From the NCBI GenBank assembly GCA_001801685.1, contig MGYJ01000061.1, positions 345,078 through 409,077 of the forward strand: 64,000 nucleotides of DNA, written 5' to 3'. The notes below the pieces were generated by a model. It did no database searches. It had not been told where the DNA came from and saw only the letters and a list, made by a program, of their open reading frames with translations. This stretch comes from Gammaproteobacteria bacterium RIFCSPHIGHO2_12_FULL_63_22 (lineage in GTDB: Bacteria; Pseudomonadota; Gammaproteobacteria; Xanthomonadales; Xanthomonadaceae). The translations under genes were made by a program, and so were the position numbers. Shown piece by piece: positions 16,082-24,995 of the stretch (position 1 is the first letter of the stretch; the number at the start of each line of letters is the position of its first letter).

Positions 16082-16774
16082 ATGAAACCCGCGTTCTGGG
16101 CGCGCCGAGTCCACAAATGGATTGCCCTGTTCATCGGCGTCCAGGCCTTGCTGTGGATGCTCAGCGGCCTGTATATGACGGCGATTTCCATCGATACCAT
16201 CCATGGCGATCACTTGGTCCATCGCGACGTCCAGCCGCTTTCCACGAGCCAGCCCTTGCTTCATCCAGATGCGCTTGCGCAGCAATACCCCGGGTTGACG
16301 AGCTTGCGACTCAAGCGGTTCATGGGTAAGCAAGTTTTCGAGTTGCAGCAGGGCAACACCTTCACGATCGTCGACGCGCGCACTGGTGCGCGAATGAGTC
16401 CGCTAAACAAACCGATGGCCAGGTCCCTGGCTGAGTCACTCTACGTTGGCAACGCGCCGATCCGAACGATCGAATTGTTGGATGACGCACCGCAGGAAGT
16501 TTCCAACCGCCCGGCGCCGATCTGGCGCGTGGAGTTTGCCGATCGCAACGAAACCACGCTGTACCTCTCGCCGCACTCCGGCGAATTGCTCGCCAAGCGT
16601 CACGATCTTTGGCGCTGGTTCGACCTGCTGTGGATGTTGCACATCATGGATTATGACGAGCGAAGCGACGTAAACAATCTGTTGCTACGCACAACTTCAA
16701 TCATCGGATTGATGTTCGCATTGAGCGGCCTGTGGCTGCTCGTTTATAGCTTCGGCCGGAGGCGCAGGGCATGA
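16082..16774 (+). CDS. PepSY-domain membrane protein 1
   Basis: Protein of about 230 residues with an N-terminal membrane helix (WIALFIGVQALLWMLSGLYM), a PepSY-like periplasmic domain (NTFTIVDARTGARMSP; WRVEFADRNETTLYLSPHSGE) and a C-terminal helix after the motif WMLHIMDYDER. This PepSY-associated membrane family is linked to iron or copper uptake and reductive systems. The ATG at 16082 follows AAAGGTG; a GTG at 16073 behind GGAG is an alternative. It overlaps the next PepSY gene by ATGA and the two proteins are paralogues (WMLHIMDY in both). Confidence 0.82.
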   Translation: MKPAFWARRVHKWIALFIGVQALLWMLSGLYMTAISIDTIHGDHLVHRDVQPLSTSQPLLHPDALAQQYPGLTSLRLKRFMGKQVFELQQGNTFTIVDARTGARMSPLNKPMARSLAESLYVGNAPIRTIELLDDAPQEVSNRPAPIWRVEFADRNETTLYLSPHSGELLAKRHDLWRWFDLLWMLHIMDYDERSDVNNLLLRTTSIIGLMFALSGLWLLVYSFGRRRRA

Positions 16775-17550
16775 CGCGCTGGATGCGGAGTATGCACAAG
16801 TGGGTAGGGTTGGTCCTCGCGGTGCAGTTCGTCCTGTGGATGGCGAGCGGACTGGTGATGAGCCTGCTCGATCATGAGCGAGTTGAAGGAGAGCATCATC
16901 GCGCCAATCACGCGCAGGCGGCCAAGACATGGCCAACGGGCACGCTGTCGCCATCGCAGGTCTTAGCGGCGGCCCGCCGGCCGGTGGAAGGACTGGAAAC
17001 CAGGTGGGTACGGGATCAGCCCGTCTATCGATTGAGCGAGGGGTCCAGCGTTTGGCTGGTACGTGCGGCCGACGGTCGCCCGCTCCGGGTAGATGCGGTC
17101 ATGGCGGCCGCAATTGCTGCGGCAGATTACGTAGGGGAGGGCGCCGCCAGCGCGCCCGAGCCGCTGGCGCGCCCGACATCCGAGGTGCGCGGGCATGAAG
17201 GTCCGATCTGGCGAGTAGCCTTTCGCGATGCTGACGACACCACGCTGTACATTTCCGCATGGGACGGCCGGATCCTCGAGCGCCGCAACCGCAGTTGGCG
17301 ACTGTTCGATGTCTTCTGGATGCTTCACATCATGGACTACGGCAAGCGCGAAAATTTCAATAACCCGCTCGTCATCATGGCGGCCTCTGGCGGACTGTGG
17401 ATCGCGCTGTCTGGTGTCTGGCTGTTGGTTACCAGTTTTCGGCTGGTAGCACGCAAGCGTCTCGCTCCGCTGTCGTCCGATAGCGCGCACAAAAAAACCC
17501 GACTGACTGGACAGCCGGGGCTCGATGAGAACCTAAAGCAAAACGATTAG
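16771..17550 (+). CDS. PepSY-domain membrane protein 2
   Basis: Paralogue of the preceding gene, 259 residues, with the same order: helix (WVGLVLAVQFVLWMASGLVM), PepSY-type domain (SVWLVRAADGRPLRVD; DDTTLYISAWDGRIL), WMLHIMDYGKRENFNNP and a final helix. The pair probably forms a hetero-oligomer in the inner membrane. Its 3' end contains the sequence of a terminator that serves the convergent gene on the other strand. A run of seven A encodes lysines near the C-terminus. Confidence 0.82.
   Translation: MTRWMRSMHKWVGLVLAVQFVLWMASGLVMSLLDHERVEGEHHRANHAQAAKTWPTGTLSPSQVLAAARRPVEGLETRWVRDQPVYRLSEGSSVWLVRAADGRPLRVDAVMAAAIAAADYVGEGAASAPEPLARPTSEVRGHEGPIWRVAFRDADDTTLYISAWDGRILERRNRSWRLFDVFWMLHIMDYGKRENFNNPLVIMAASGGLWIALSGVWLLVTSFRLVARKRLAPLSSDSAHKKTRLTGQPGLDENLKQND
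17491..17519 (-). terminator. Rho-independent terminator (minus strand) inside the PepSY gene end
   Basis: On the minus strand CCCGGCTG-tccagt-CAGTCGGG (one G-T pair) is followed directly by seven T. It lies 28 bp past the stop of the 92-aa gene and within the coding 3' end of the convergent PepSY gene. Confidence 0.85.
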
Positions 17551-17825
17551 TCGAAAAGCTCGGTGTGCTCGAAGCCCGGAGCTAAAGTGATGTGATGAAC
17601 CCAGACGCCGCCCTTGCCCTCGAGGGCGACCCACAATTCATCGAACACGCCCTTGCGAACGCGCACTCCCATAGGGCTTTCACCAGCCATTGAGCGCTGT
17701 TCGGTACTGAGCTTGGCCAAGCCGGCGTAGCTGTTGTAGCTATCGGTGTGGCCGTACTGCGAAACCAGTTGCTGGTAATCGTGCGCATTCGGCGCAGTGC
17801 TGTTTGGCGACTGCGAATAGTCCAT
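17547..17825 (-). CDS. Hypothetical protein, 92 aa
   Basis: Small soluble protein that I do not recognise. The N-terminus is polar and rich in Ser, Asn and Tyr (DYQQLVSQYGHTDSYNSYAG); the C-terminal half ELWVALEGKGGVWVHHITLAPGFEH looks like a compact beta domain. The ATG follows AGGGG with good spacing, and a strong terminator follows, so it is very likely expressed. It overlaps the convergent PepSY gene by four bases and is divergent from the degenerate MerR gene. Confidence 0.75.
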   Translation of the reverse strand: MDYSQSPNSTAPNAHDYQQLVSQYGHTDSYNSYAGLAKLSTEQRSMAGESPMGVRVRKGVFDELWVALEGKGGVWVHHITLAPGFEHTELFD

Positions 17826-17931
17826 GCGGATCCCCTTCTAGGACCCGTCTTCCACAAGTAGACGGATTCGCCTATGCTTGCGTGGCGACCCTACACCGGG
17901 AAGCGCGCGAACGTGCTCAGCTGAACTGCCA

Positions 17932-18186
17932 ATGAGAATCGGGATACTCGCCAAACGCAGCGGATGCAAGGTTGTCGTCATTCGCCACTTCGAGAAACAG
18001 GGGCTGCTGTCCGCTCCACCGCGCGCCCTATCCGGACAGAGAAACTACGGCGAAGCGGATATAGCGCGGGTGATCTTCATCGTGCGGCGGCTCGAGTCTG
18101 GAGTCGGGCTGACCCAAGTGATGAGAGACCTCGAACTGCGAGACGCCAGAATCAAGGGCAGTGGTTCAGGCTCGAGCCTCGAGTGA
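17932..18186 (+). pseudogene. Truncated and degenerate MerR-family regulator
   Basis: The first 70 residues from the ATG at 17932 align with metal-type MerR proteins (MRIGILAKRSGCKVVVIRHF; QGLLSAPPRALSGQRNYGEADIARVIFIVRRLESGVGL), but key positions have changed: the invariant ETIRYYE is VVVIRHFE, and the domain after the HTH ends at residue 84 with SGSGSSLE. The whole dimerisation helix and metal-binding cysteines are missing. It is either a remnant of a CadR/PbrR-like gene or a mini-regulator. The stop overlaps the GTG of the DUF3703 gene. Confidence 0.65.
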
Positions 18187-18530
18187 CAAACACCAAGCTG
18201 GAAGCTGCAGTTAAGGTCGAATGGCAGCGTGCCAATTCCGCTGTAGCTGACGGTGACCTGGGCATCGCATTTGCTCATCTGGAACGCGCGCACATCCTCA
18301 GCCAACGCTTGACGCTGATGCACGTCCGCACCCACGTGGCCATGTTCCGGATTGGGTGGCGACGCCGAGACCTCCACGAGCTGCTCGGCCAGATGGCGCG
18401 CATCGTGGCAGCGACCTTTTTCTCCCGGATATGGGTGCCGATCGGCAATACCGGCGGGGCCAACGTGAGCGCGTTCCGGCCCATGCCCGTGCCCGACGAC
18501 CTGAACGCCGTGCTCAATGAAATTGTGTAA
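18183..18530 (+). CDS. DUF3703-family protein
   Basis: Protein of 115 residues beginning at the GTG at 18183, which overlaps the stop of the MerR remnant; the track ORF starts out of register upstream. Family features are AFAHLERAHILSQRLTLMHVRTH and the C-terminal GNTGGANVSAFRPMPVP. DUF3703 genes are often found beside czc and cad metal-efflux genes, and the His/Met-rich helices suggest metal binding, but no function is established. It precedes the czc operon. Confidence 0.82.
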   Translation: MTNTKLEAAVKVEWQRANSAVADGDLGIAFAHLERAHILSQRLTLMHVRTHVAMFRIGWRRRDLHELLGQMARIVAATFFSRIWVPIGNTGGANVSAFRPMPVPDDLNAVLNEIV

Positions 18531-18558
18531 CGGCGGAAGCATCCGCTACCCTGCACGG

Positions 18559-18945
18559 ATGGCTTACCCCCACTCCAAACCACTGATTACCCGCCTGCGC
18601 GCCTCCGCGCGCCTGGTGGTTATGGTGCTTTTGGTATTCCTGATGAAGGTCGGAATGGTCGTTGCCTGCTCGGCCAACGACTTCGAACCGGCCGCACCAG
18701 ACGGCATGTGGACATCTAGCGTCTCCCTCGCGGCGACCATGGCCGACGGCTCAGGCGACGACAGCAAGATTCCCGATCCACTGCCACATCCGAGTTGCGT
18801 GGACTGCCACTGCCACCATGCCGCAGCACTGACGCCTGAAACCGCGTCGCTCGCTTGGTCAGTAACGAATGCCGAGCCCACAGGCGTGTTTATTCACCAC
18901 CGCCTCGCTCCCCCGCGCCGCGAGTTACGCCCGCCAATCGCCTGA
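18559..18945 (+). CDS. Small Cys/His-rich secreted protein before czcC (CzcI-like position)
   Basis: Protein of 128 residues from the ATG at 18559. It has a hydrophobic signal (LVVMVLLVFLMKVGMVVACS), a disordered middle and a metal-type motif CVDCHCHH. It occupies the place of czcI in Cupriavidus, a small periplasmic protein encoded before czcCBA, but the sequence similarity is not strong enough to assign that name. It may buffer or sense zinc in the periplasm. The gap to czcC is 66 bp. Confidence 0.7.
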   Translation: MAYPHSKPLITRLRASARLVVMVLLVFLMKVGMVVACSANDFEPAAPDGMWTSSVSLAATMADGSGDDSKIPDPLPHPSCVDCHCHHAAALTPETASLAWSVTNAEPTGVFIHHRLAPPRRELRPPIA

Positions 18946-19011
18946 GCACGTCGCCCATGCACCCTGACGCTTTGCCGTCCGGGGATGACGTTCGCTCAGA
19001 GGATTCACACA

Positions 19012-20307
19012 ATGCCTGCTTTTCATGCCACCCGACTCAGCCGAGTCGGGCGGTGGATCGGTATGGGATGGCTGCTCGCCAGTCTAGCCCTGCCTGTTGC
19101 CGCCAAACCCCAAGCCACTCCACCAGCTCCGACCCCACTTGCTCCTAACCCGCTACGGGACGCGCTTCGCGCTGCCTGGCAAAACCATCCGACGGCTCGG
19201 GCAACGGAAGGCAGCCTTGCCGCCGCGCAGGCCCGGGCCGACGCCGCAAGTCAACCGCTCTACAACCCTGAAGTTGATCTCGACGCGGAGAGAGAGGGCG
19301 ACGCCCGCACCACGACCGCGGGACTGAGCCTGACGCTTGACCTGAGTGGCAAGCGACGGGCGCGAGCCGACGCTGCGACCGCCCGCGTCGATCAAGTGAC
19401 AGCAGAAGCGCGCCTCCGTCGACGTGATTTCACCCGCCAATGGTTTACGAGTTGGGCGGACTTGCGGACTTCGCAACGGCGCGCACTCACCGGGGAACGC
19501 CGCGTGGCCTTGGTCAGCCGCTTTGCGGGGCTGGCCGAAAAGCAATTCGCCGCCGATGACATCTCCGGGCTCGAGCGCGATTTGGCCTTGCTTGCTCGCG
19601 ACGAGGCAGAGGCCGAGCAGTCGCAGCTTCTCGCCGAGCGAGCCGAGGCCGAAGCGCAATTTCGCATTGTCGGCGGACTACCGGAGCCCATGGTCGGGCT
19701 TGATCTGCCCAGCGACTCGTTGCCATCTCCGATGGCATCCGGTTCTCCTGTGGACGAGCAACCCGAGTGGCAGGCCGCGCAAGCGGCCGCCCTGGTCGCC
19801 ACTCGCGAGATAGACGTGGCCCGCCGCAATCGAATTGCTGATCCGACGCTGGGGCTGCGTGGCGGCCGGGTCAAGTTCGGCGATGTGCACGACAACATCA
19901 TCGGTGTCTCGATCAGCGTCCCGCTGGTCGTGCGCAATTCATTCAGCGCAGAAGTGGTTGCCGCCCAGGCCGACGCCGATGTCGCTACTGCCGAAGCCGC
20001 TCGAGTTCGGATCGAACTGGAGGCCGAACGCCGCCGCGCAACGGACAGCTTTGCAGCAGCCCGCGCGGCATGGTCTCGCTGGCGCAGCAGCCGCGGCACG
20101 GATATTGACCGCCGCGCCAGTCTCCTCGAGCGCCTTTGGCGCGAAGGCGAGCTGTCCACGGCCGATTACCTGCTGCAGCTCAAGCAAACCCTGGAAACCG
20201 AATTGGCTGGCGCCGAGCTCGAAGCTCGCTTGTGGCGCAGCTACACCGACTATCTCGCCGCCACCGGTCAGCTTGAACGCTGGTCGGGCCTGGAGGGCAC
20301 CCCATGA
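19012..20307 (+). CDS. czcC: CzcC-type outer-membrane efflux protein
   Basis: TolC-family outer-membrane factor of a heavy-metal RND pump, 431 residues from the ATG at 19012 (AGAGGA upstream); the track start 27 bp earlier is less likely. A signal peptide precedes two OEP repeats rich in Ala, Arg and Glu that form long coiled-coil helices (LERDLALLARDEAEAEQSQ; VAAQADADVATAEAARV) with NRIADPTLGLRGGRVKFGD between. Its stop overlaps the czcB start (ATGA). Confidence 0.9.
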   Translation: MPAFHATRLSRVGRWIGMGWLLASLALPVAAKPQATPPAPTPLAPNPLRDALRAAWQNHPTARATEGSLAAAQARADAASQPLYNPEVDLDAEREGDARTTTAGLSLTLDLSGKRRARADAATARVDQVTAEARLRRRDFTRQWFTSWADLRTSQRRALTGERRVALVSRFAGLAEKQFAADDISGLERDLALLARDEAEAEQSQLLAERAEAEAQFRIVGGLPEPMVGLDLPSDSLPSPMASGSPVDEQPEWQAAQAAALVATREIDVARRNRIADPTLGLRGGRVKFGDVHDNIIGVSISVPLVVRNSFSAEVVAAQADADVATAEAARVRIELEAERRRATDSFAAARAAWSRWRSSRGTDIDRRASLLERLWREGELSTADYLLQLKQTLETELAGAELEARLWRSYTDYLAATGQLERWSGLEGTP

Positions 20308-21524
20308 GAACGACTATGACCAACGTGATTCGTGTCCTGACACTGCCCTTGACCGTCGCGATACTGCTGGCGCTGTCGAGCTGTTCCAAGGCACCAGACC
20401 AGGGCGAGTCGCCCAAGCCTGCTTCGTCGCCGGCCAAGGAAGCCAAACACGAAGAGGGCGGTGAAGAGCACGCCGACGAAGGCGGGGATCATGCAGAAGA
20501 ATCGGAAGCCACGCCGCCGGTAGTGATGGACGACGCAGCGCTCGAGGCTGCTGGCATCAAGCTTCAAACCCTGCAACCGAGCTTGCTGAGCGAGGAGTTG
20601 CGGGCACCCGGCGAAGTCGTGGACAACGCCTACGGCACCACGCTGATTACGCCCCGCGTCGAGGCCCTGGTGGTGCGCCGACATGCAAGGATTGGTGACG
20701 AAGTCCGTGCCGGAGCGCCGTTGGCCACCTTATCCAGCGTGGACGTCGCCAATGCGCAAGCTGACCTGAAGATTGCCGAACAGGAATGGCGGCGCGTTTC
20801 CGCCCTGGGCCGGGAAGCGGTGTCAGGCCGCCGCATCAACGAAGCACAGGTCGCCGTCGAGCGCGCCCGCGCTACCGCTCGCGCGTACGGGTTGCCCGGT
20901 ACGGCGGCCGGACGCACCAATGGCGAGTTCACGCTGACAGCACCGCATGCGGGACGGATCACTGAGGATGAATTCCTGGTCGGTGAACGTATAGAACCAG
21001 GCAAGACCTTGTTCCGGCTGGTGGATGAGTCAGTCGTGTGGGTAGACGCGAAATTGCCCTCCGGAACCGCGTCGCGAATCACCCCCGGAAGCGTGGCCAC
21101 TATCGTCCTCGGTGGTAAACGCATCGCCGGCAAGGTTTTGCGCAGCGCCCATCGCACGTCTGATGCCACTCGCAACGCCTCAATTCGATTGGAGGTGCCC
21201 AATGCTGATGACCGATTGCATGGTGGTGATTTCGTCGAGGTGTATTTCGAGGCCGCTGCCTCGACTGACGGCAATGATCCCGCATCGAGCCAATTGGCGA
21301 TCCCGACCGATGCGTTGGTTCAGATTGAAGGCGAAACCGTCGTGTTCCGTCGCAATGCCACCGGCGCGCTCGAGCCGGTGCCTGTACGCACCGGTGAAGT
21401 CATCGGCGATCGCACCGTGATCCGCGAGGGTCTCAAGGCGGGTGAAAGTGTCGTGGTTGCCGGAGCCTTTGCCGTCAAGTCGCAGATGCTCAAGGCACAA
21501 CTGGGAGAGGGTCATGGTCATTGA
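20304..21524 (+). CDS. czcB: CzcB-type periplasmic adaptor
   Basis: Membrane fusion protein of 406 residues. It begins with a lipoprotein-like signal (LLALSSCSKAPDQGE), followed by a His/Glu/Asp-rich stretch (KHEEGGEEHADEGGDHAEE), which is a probable zinc-binding N-terminus of the CzcB type. The hairpin, lipoyl and beta-barrel domains follow (ADLKIAEQEWRRV; LTAPHAGRITEDEFLVGERI; VVAGAFAVKSQM). It joins CzcC to CzcA. It is coupled to czcC by overlap, with 30 bp to czcA. Confidence 0.92.
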   Translation: MRTTMTNVIRVLTLPLTVAILLALSSCSKAPDQGESPKPASSPAKEAKHEEGGEEHADEGGDHAEESEATPPVVMDDAALEAAGIKLQTLQPSLLSEELRAPGEVVDNAYGTTLITPRVEALVVRRHARIGDEVRAGAPLATLSSVDVANAQADLKIAEQEWRRVSALGREAVSGRRINEAQVAVERARATARAYGLPGTAAGRTNGEFTLTAPHAGRITEDEFLVGERIEPGKTLFRLVDESVVWVDAKLPSGTASRITPGSVATIVLGGKRIAGKVLRSAHRTSDATRNASIRLEVPNADDRLHGGDFVEVYFEAAASTDGNDPASSQLAIPTDALVQIEGETVVFRRNATGALEPVPVRTGEVIGDRTVIREGLKAGESVVVAGAFAVKSQMLKAQLGEGHGH

Positions 21525-21554
21525 CTCTCGGTTGGCAACGCAAGGCGGTGCACC

Positions 21555-24500
21555 ATGCTGAACGGCCTGGTCGAGCTTTCCCTGCGCTACAAATTCCTGG
21601 TGCTGATCATTTTTGCGGTGGTGGCCTTTCTCGGCATCAGCGCGGTCCGCAATGTACCCATCGATGCCTTCCCGGATGTGACCCCGGCGCAGGTCAACAT
21701 CTATACCGAGTCGCCCGGCCTGGCGGCTGAAGACGTCGAGCAGCTACTGACCACGCCGGTGGAATCTGCCCTGGCGGGTTTGCCGAAGGTGCAGGAAATA
21801 CGTTCTGTCAGTCTGTTCGGCCTGTCGTATGTCGCCGTCTATTTCGAAGATGACATGGACACCTATTTCGCCCGTCAGCTGGTCAATGAACGCCTCCAGG
21901 AAATCGGTGACCGTTTGCCCGAGGGCTATGGCAAACCGAGCATGGGCCCGAACACCTCGGGCCTTGGCCAGGTGTTCTGGTATACGGTCGAACGCGCTCC
22001 CGGCGTCAGCAAGGAGCAAGTCACCGACATGGACCTGCGCACCTGGCAGGAATGGACCGTGCGTCTCGTACTGCGCACAGCGCCGGGCGTGGACGACGTC
22101 ACGTCCTGGGGCGGTGGCGAGCGCGAGTTCCAGGTGCACATCGATCCGCAACGCCTCTATGCCCGCGGCTTGGGCTTTGGCGATGTGATTGCCGCATTGC
22201 CTGCCAACAACGGTCAGGTCGGCGGAAACGTCATGGACGTGGGTCGTGAACAATTCCTAGTGCGCGGCCTGGGCCTGTTGAAATCGACCAAGGACATCGG
22301 CTCGATCGTGCTCAAGGCCGAGCATGGCGTACCGGTGTACCTGCGCGATGTCGCGACCGTCGTGGAAGCGCCGGCACCGCGCTTTGGCGCGGTAACCCGC
22401 GATGGCCAGGAAGTCGTGCTGGGCATGGCGCTGGCGCGCATTGGCGAGAACGCGAAGGACGTGGTCGAGGCGGTCAAGGGCAAGCTCGACATCGTCCGTG
22501 ATGCGCTGCCCAAGACCATGGTGCTCAAGCCAATTTACGAGCGCACAGACCTGGTTAACAAGGCGGTCCGCACCGCGGTGATGGCGCTGATCGAAGGCTC
22601 GGTGCTGGTGGCGATCATCCTGTACCTGTTCCTGGGTGAGTTGCGCTCGGCGCTGGTGGTGATCGTGACGCTGCCCTTGGCCATGCTCATTGCCTTCATC
22701 GGCATGGGTCAGGTCGGCATGTCGGCCAACCTGATGTCGCTGGCCGGGTTGGCAATCGGCATCGGCATGATGGTGGACGGCGCGGTGGTGATGGTGGAGA
22801 ACGCGTTCCGGATCATGGCCGAGCGCCTGGAGCATGGCGAACAGGTCGACCGAACTTCCGCGGTGCTCACGGCGGCGCGGGAGGTGGCGAATCCGATCAC
22901 CTTTGCAATCGGCATCATCATCGTGGTCTTCCTGCCGCTGTTTTCGCTCGAGGGACTGGAAGGCAAGATGTTCAAGCCGATGGCCTTCAACATCGCGTTC
23001 GCCATGGCCGGTTCGATGCTGCTTAGCCTGACCCTGATCCCGGTGTTGGCATCGATGATCCTGAAGCCCAAGCCCGAGCGCGACACCTGGTTGGTAGCCC
23101 GGATCAAGCGTGTCTACCGGCCGTTGCTCGACAAGGCCCTGGCGCGCAAGCGGGTCGTAGTGGTGAGTGCCGCGGTGGCCTTGTTGGCCAGCCTGGCCTT
23201 GTTTCCCTTCCTCGGGAAGGAGTTCATGCCGCAGCTTCAAGAGGGTTCCATCATGTGGCGGGTCACGGGCATTCCGTCGACATCGCTCAACGAATCGATC
23301 CGCACCAGCAACACGATCGCCGCGGCCTTCAAGAAATTTCCCGAAGTGGAGACGACGCTGGCCATGATCGGCCGTGCAGAAAAGGGCGAGACTGCGGACG
23401 TCAACTACATGGAGATCTACACGGCGCTCAAACCCGAGGATGAGTGGACCAGCGGACGCAACATCAAGCAGCTCGAAGAAGCCATGCAGGAAACGCTGGA
23501 GAAGGTGGTGCCCAATGTGGTGCCCGGTTACACCCAGCCCATCCAGATGCGCGTCGAGGAACTAATCTCCGGCGTGCGCGCGACCCTGGCATTGAAGCTG
23601 TACGGTGAAGACCTGGAGGAGCTGGATCGCATTAGCGCCCAGCTCAAGACCGCGCTCGCCAAAGTGCCCGGGGTCGCGGACCTGTCGCTTGAAGCCAACG
23701 TCGGCAAGCCGCAAATCCAGATCCAGGTCGATCGTGATGAGCTGGCCCGACACGGCATGAATGCCGAGGAAGTCCTGACCATCGTTCGCAACGGCCTGGG
23801 TGGAGAACCTGTCAGCGTCTTGCTTGATGGCGTGAAGCGTTTCGACATTGCCGTGCGCCTGAGCAATGAGACGCGCAATTCGGTCGAGGCCTTGCGTCAG
23901 ATCCCGTTGCGAACTTCCACCGGCGCGGTGGTGCCACTGTCGGAGGTAGCCGAAGTCAGCGTGGCCGAAGGGTACTCCTTCGTGCGTCGCGAGCAACTGC
24001 AACGCTACGCGGTGATCCAGATGGACGTGCGAGGCCGCGATGTCGACAGTTTCGTCAAGGAAGCCGAGGTCGCGATCAAGCAGCAGGTGAAGTTGCCGGC
24101 TGGCTATTGGATCGAATGGGGCGGCGCGTTCGAGAACCAGCAACGCGCTTTGGCCAAGCTCGCCCTGATCGTACCGATCACGATTTTCTTCATCTTCGTG
24201 CTGCTTTACACGGCCTTCAATTCAATCAAATACGCGGCCCTCATCCTGGCCAATGTCCCGTTCGCGACCATTGGCGGATTGCTCGCACTATTCGTGACGG
24301 GACAGTACCTTTCGGTGCCGTCGGCCATTGGATTTATTGCAGTGTTCGGGGTGGCAATGCTCAATGGCATCGTGCTGGTGAGCTTCCTCAATGAATTGCG
24401 CGACAAGGGCCTGTCGGTGCGGGAAGCGGTGGTGCAGGGAACAGCACTGCGATTGCGACCGGTGCTGATGACAGCAAGTGTCGCGATCCTCGGTTTGGTC

Positions 24501-24668
24501 CCAATGTTGCTTTCCAGCGGCGTTGGTGCCGAGACCCAGCGACCGTTGGCCACGGTGGTGGTCGGTGGTTTGCTCAGCTCCACGTTGTTGACCTTGATCC
24601 TGCTGCCCGTGCTCTACGAGTGGATGGAAAATCGCGCCGAGCGCAAAACCAAGGAGGCTGCCCGATGA
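21555..24668 (+). CDS. czcA: CzcA-type heavy-metal RND pump
   Basis: Inner-membrane proton/cation antiporter of 1037 residues, the usual HME-RND length. The twelve-helix RND layout has two large periplasmic loops; PIDAFPDVTPAQVNIYTESP is the family N-terminal signature. The helix IV motif GIGMMVDGAVVMVEN places it in the HME group exporting divalent cations. Zn, Co and Cd are the likely substrates given the neighbouring czcD and cadA; this is inferred. The stop overlaps the start of the PII-like gene (ATGA). Confidence 0.93.
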   Translation: MLNGLVELSLRYKFLVLIIFAVVAFLGISAVRNVPIDAFPDVTPAQVNIYTESPGLAAEDVEQLLTTPVESALAGLPKVQEIRSVSLFGLSYVAVYFEDDMDTYFARQLVNERLQEIGDRLPEGYGKPSMGPNTSGLGQVFWYTVERAPGVSKEQVTDMDLRTWQEWTVRLVLRTAPGVDDVTSWGGGEREFQVHIDPQRLYARGLGFGDVIAALPANNGQVGGNVMDVGREQFLVRGLGLLKSTKDIGSIVLKAEHGVPVYLRDVATVVEAPAPRFGAVTRDGQEVVLGMALARIGENAKDVVEAVKGKLDIVRDALPKTMVLKPIYERTDLVNKAVRTAVMALIEGSVLVAIILYLFLGELRSALVVIVTLPLAMLIAFIGMGQVGMSANLMSLAGLAIGIGMMVDGAVVMVENAFRIMAERLEHGEQVDRTSAVLTAAREVANPITFAIGIIIVVFLPLFSLEGLEGKMFKPMAFNIAFAMAGSMLLSLTLIPVLASMILKPKPERDTWLVARIKRVYRPLLDKALARKRVVVVSAAVALLASLALFPFLGKEFMPQLQEGSIMWRVTGIPSTSLNESIRTSNTIAAAFKKFPEVETTLAMIGRAEKGETADVNYMEIYTALKPEDEWTSGRNIKQLEEAMQETLEKVVPNVVPGYTQPIQMRVEELISGVRATLALKLYGEDLEELDRISAQLKTALAKVPGVADLSLEANVGKPQIQIQVDRDELARHGMNAEEVLTIVRNGLGGEPVSVLLDGVKRFDIAVRLSNETRNSVEALRQIPLRTSTGAVVPLSEVAEVSVAEGYSFVRREQLQRYAVIQMDVRGRDVDSFVKEAEVAIKQQVKLPAGYWIEWGGAFENQQRALAKLALIVPITIFFIFVLLYTAFNSIKYAALILANVPFATIGGLLALFVTGQYLSVPSAIGFIAVFGVAMLNGIVLVSFLNELRDKGLSVREAVVQGTALRLRPVLMTASVAILGLVPMLLSSGVGAETQRPLATVVVGGLLSSTLLTLILLPVLYEWMENRAERKTKEAAR

Positions 24669-24994
24669 AACAGATAAAGGCATTCGTTCACCGTAACCGC
24701 GTGTCGGATCTGATCCATGGGCTCGAGGCGGCAGGATTCCGCCGTCTCAGTCTCTTCGACGTCAAGGGCCTGCTGCGGGCGCTCAATTCGCGCGAGCAGC
24801 AGTTCTCGGTCGAGTTCGGCGACCAGGTCATCAGCGAAGTACAGATGGAGCTGTTCTGCGAGGACGTCGATCTCGCGCGAGCCGTCGAGATCTTCCAGCG
24901 CGTGGGCCGAACCGGACGTTCCGAAGCAGGATGGATCTACGTCAGTCATGTCGAGCAAACCATCGCTATCGGCAACGTACCCGAGGAGACGTGA
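24665..24994 (+). CDS. PII-like signalling protein embedded in the czc operon
   Basis: Protein of 109 residues starting at the ATG at 24665; the longer track ORF begins inside czcA. It has the PII ferredoxin-like fold pattern MKQIKAFVHRNRVSDLIHGL through AVEIFQRVGRTGRSEAGWIYVS, but lacks the uridylylated tyrosine and T-loop signature of GlnB/GlnK. PII-like proteins with this layout are recurrent in czc operons and may bind metal or nucleotide to tune the pump. It overlaps czcA upstream and is one base from the CDF exporter start. Confidence 0.85.
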   Translation: MKQIKAFVHRNRVSDLIHGLEAAGFRRLSLFDVKGLLRALNSREQQFSVEFGDQVISEVQMELFCEDVDLARAVEIFQRVGRTGRSEAGWIYVSHVEQTIAIGNVPEET

Positions 24995-24995
24995 C

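Noticed and set aside
22257-23240. 327-aa His/Gln-rich minus-strand ORF inside czcA
   Set aside because: The His-rich composition looked metal-related but is the mirror of transmembrane codons in czcA; no start signal or domain.
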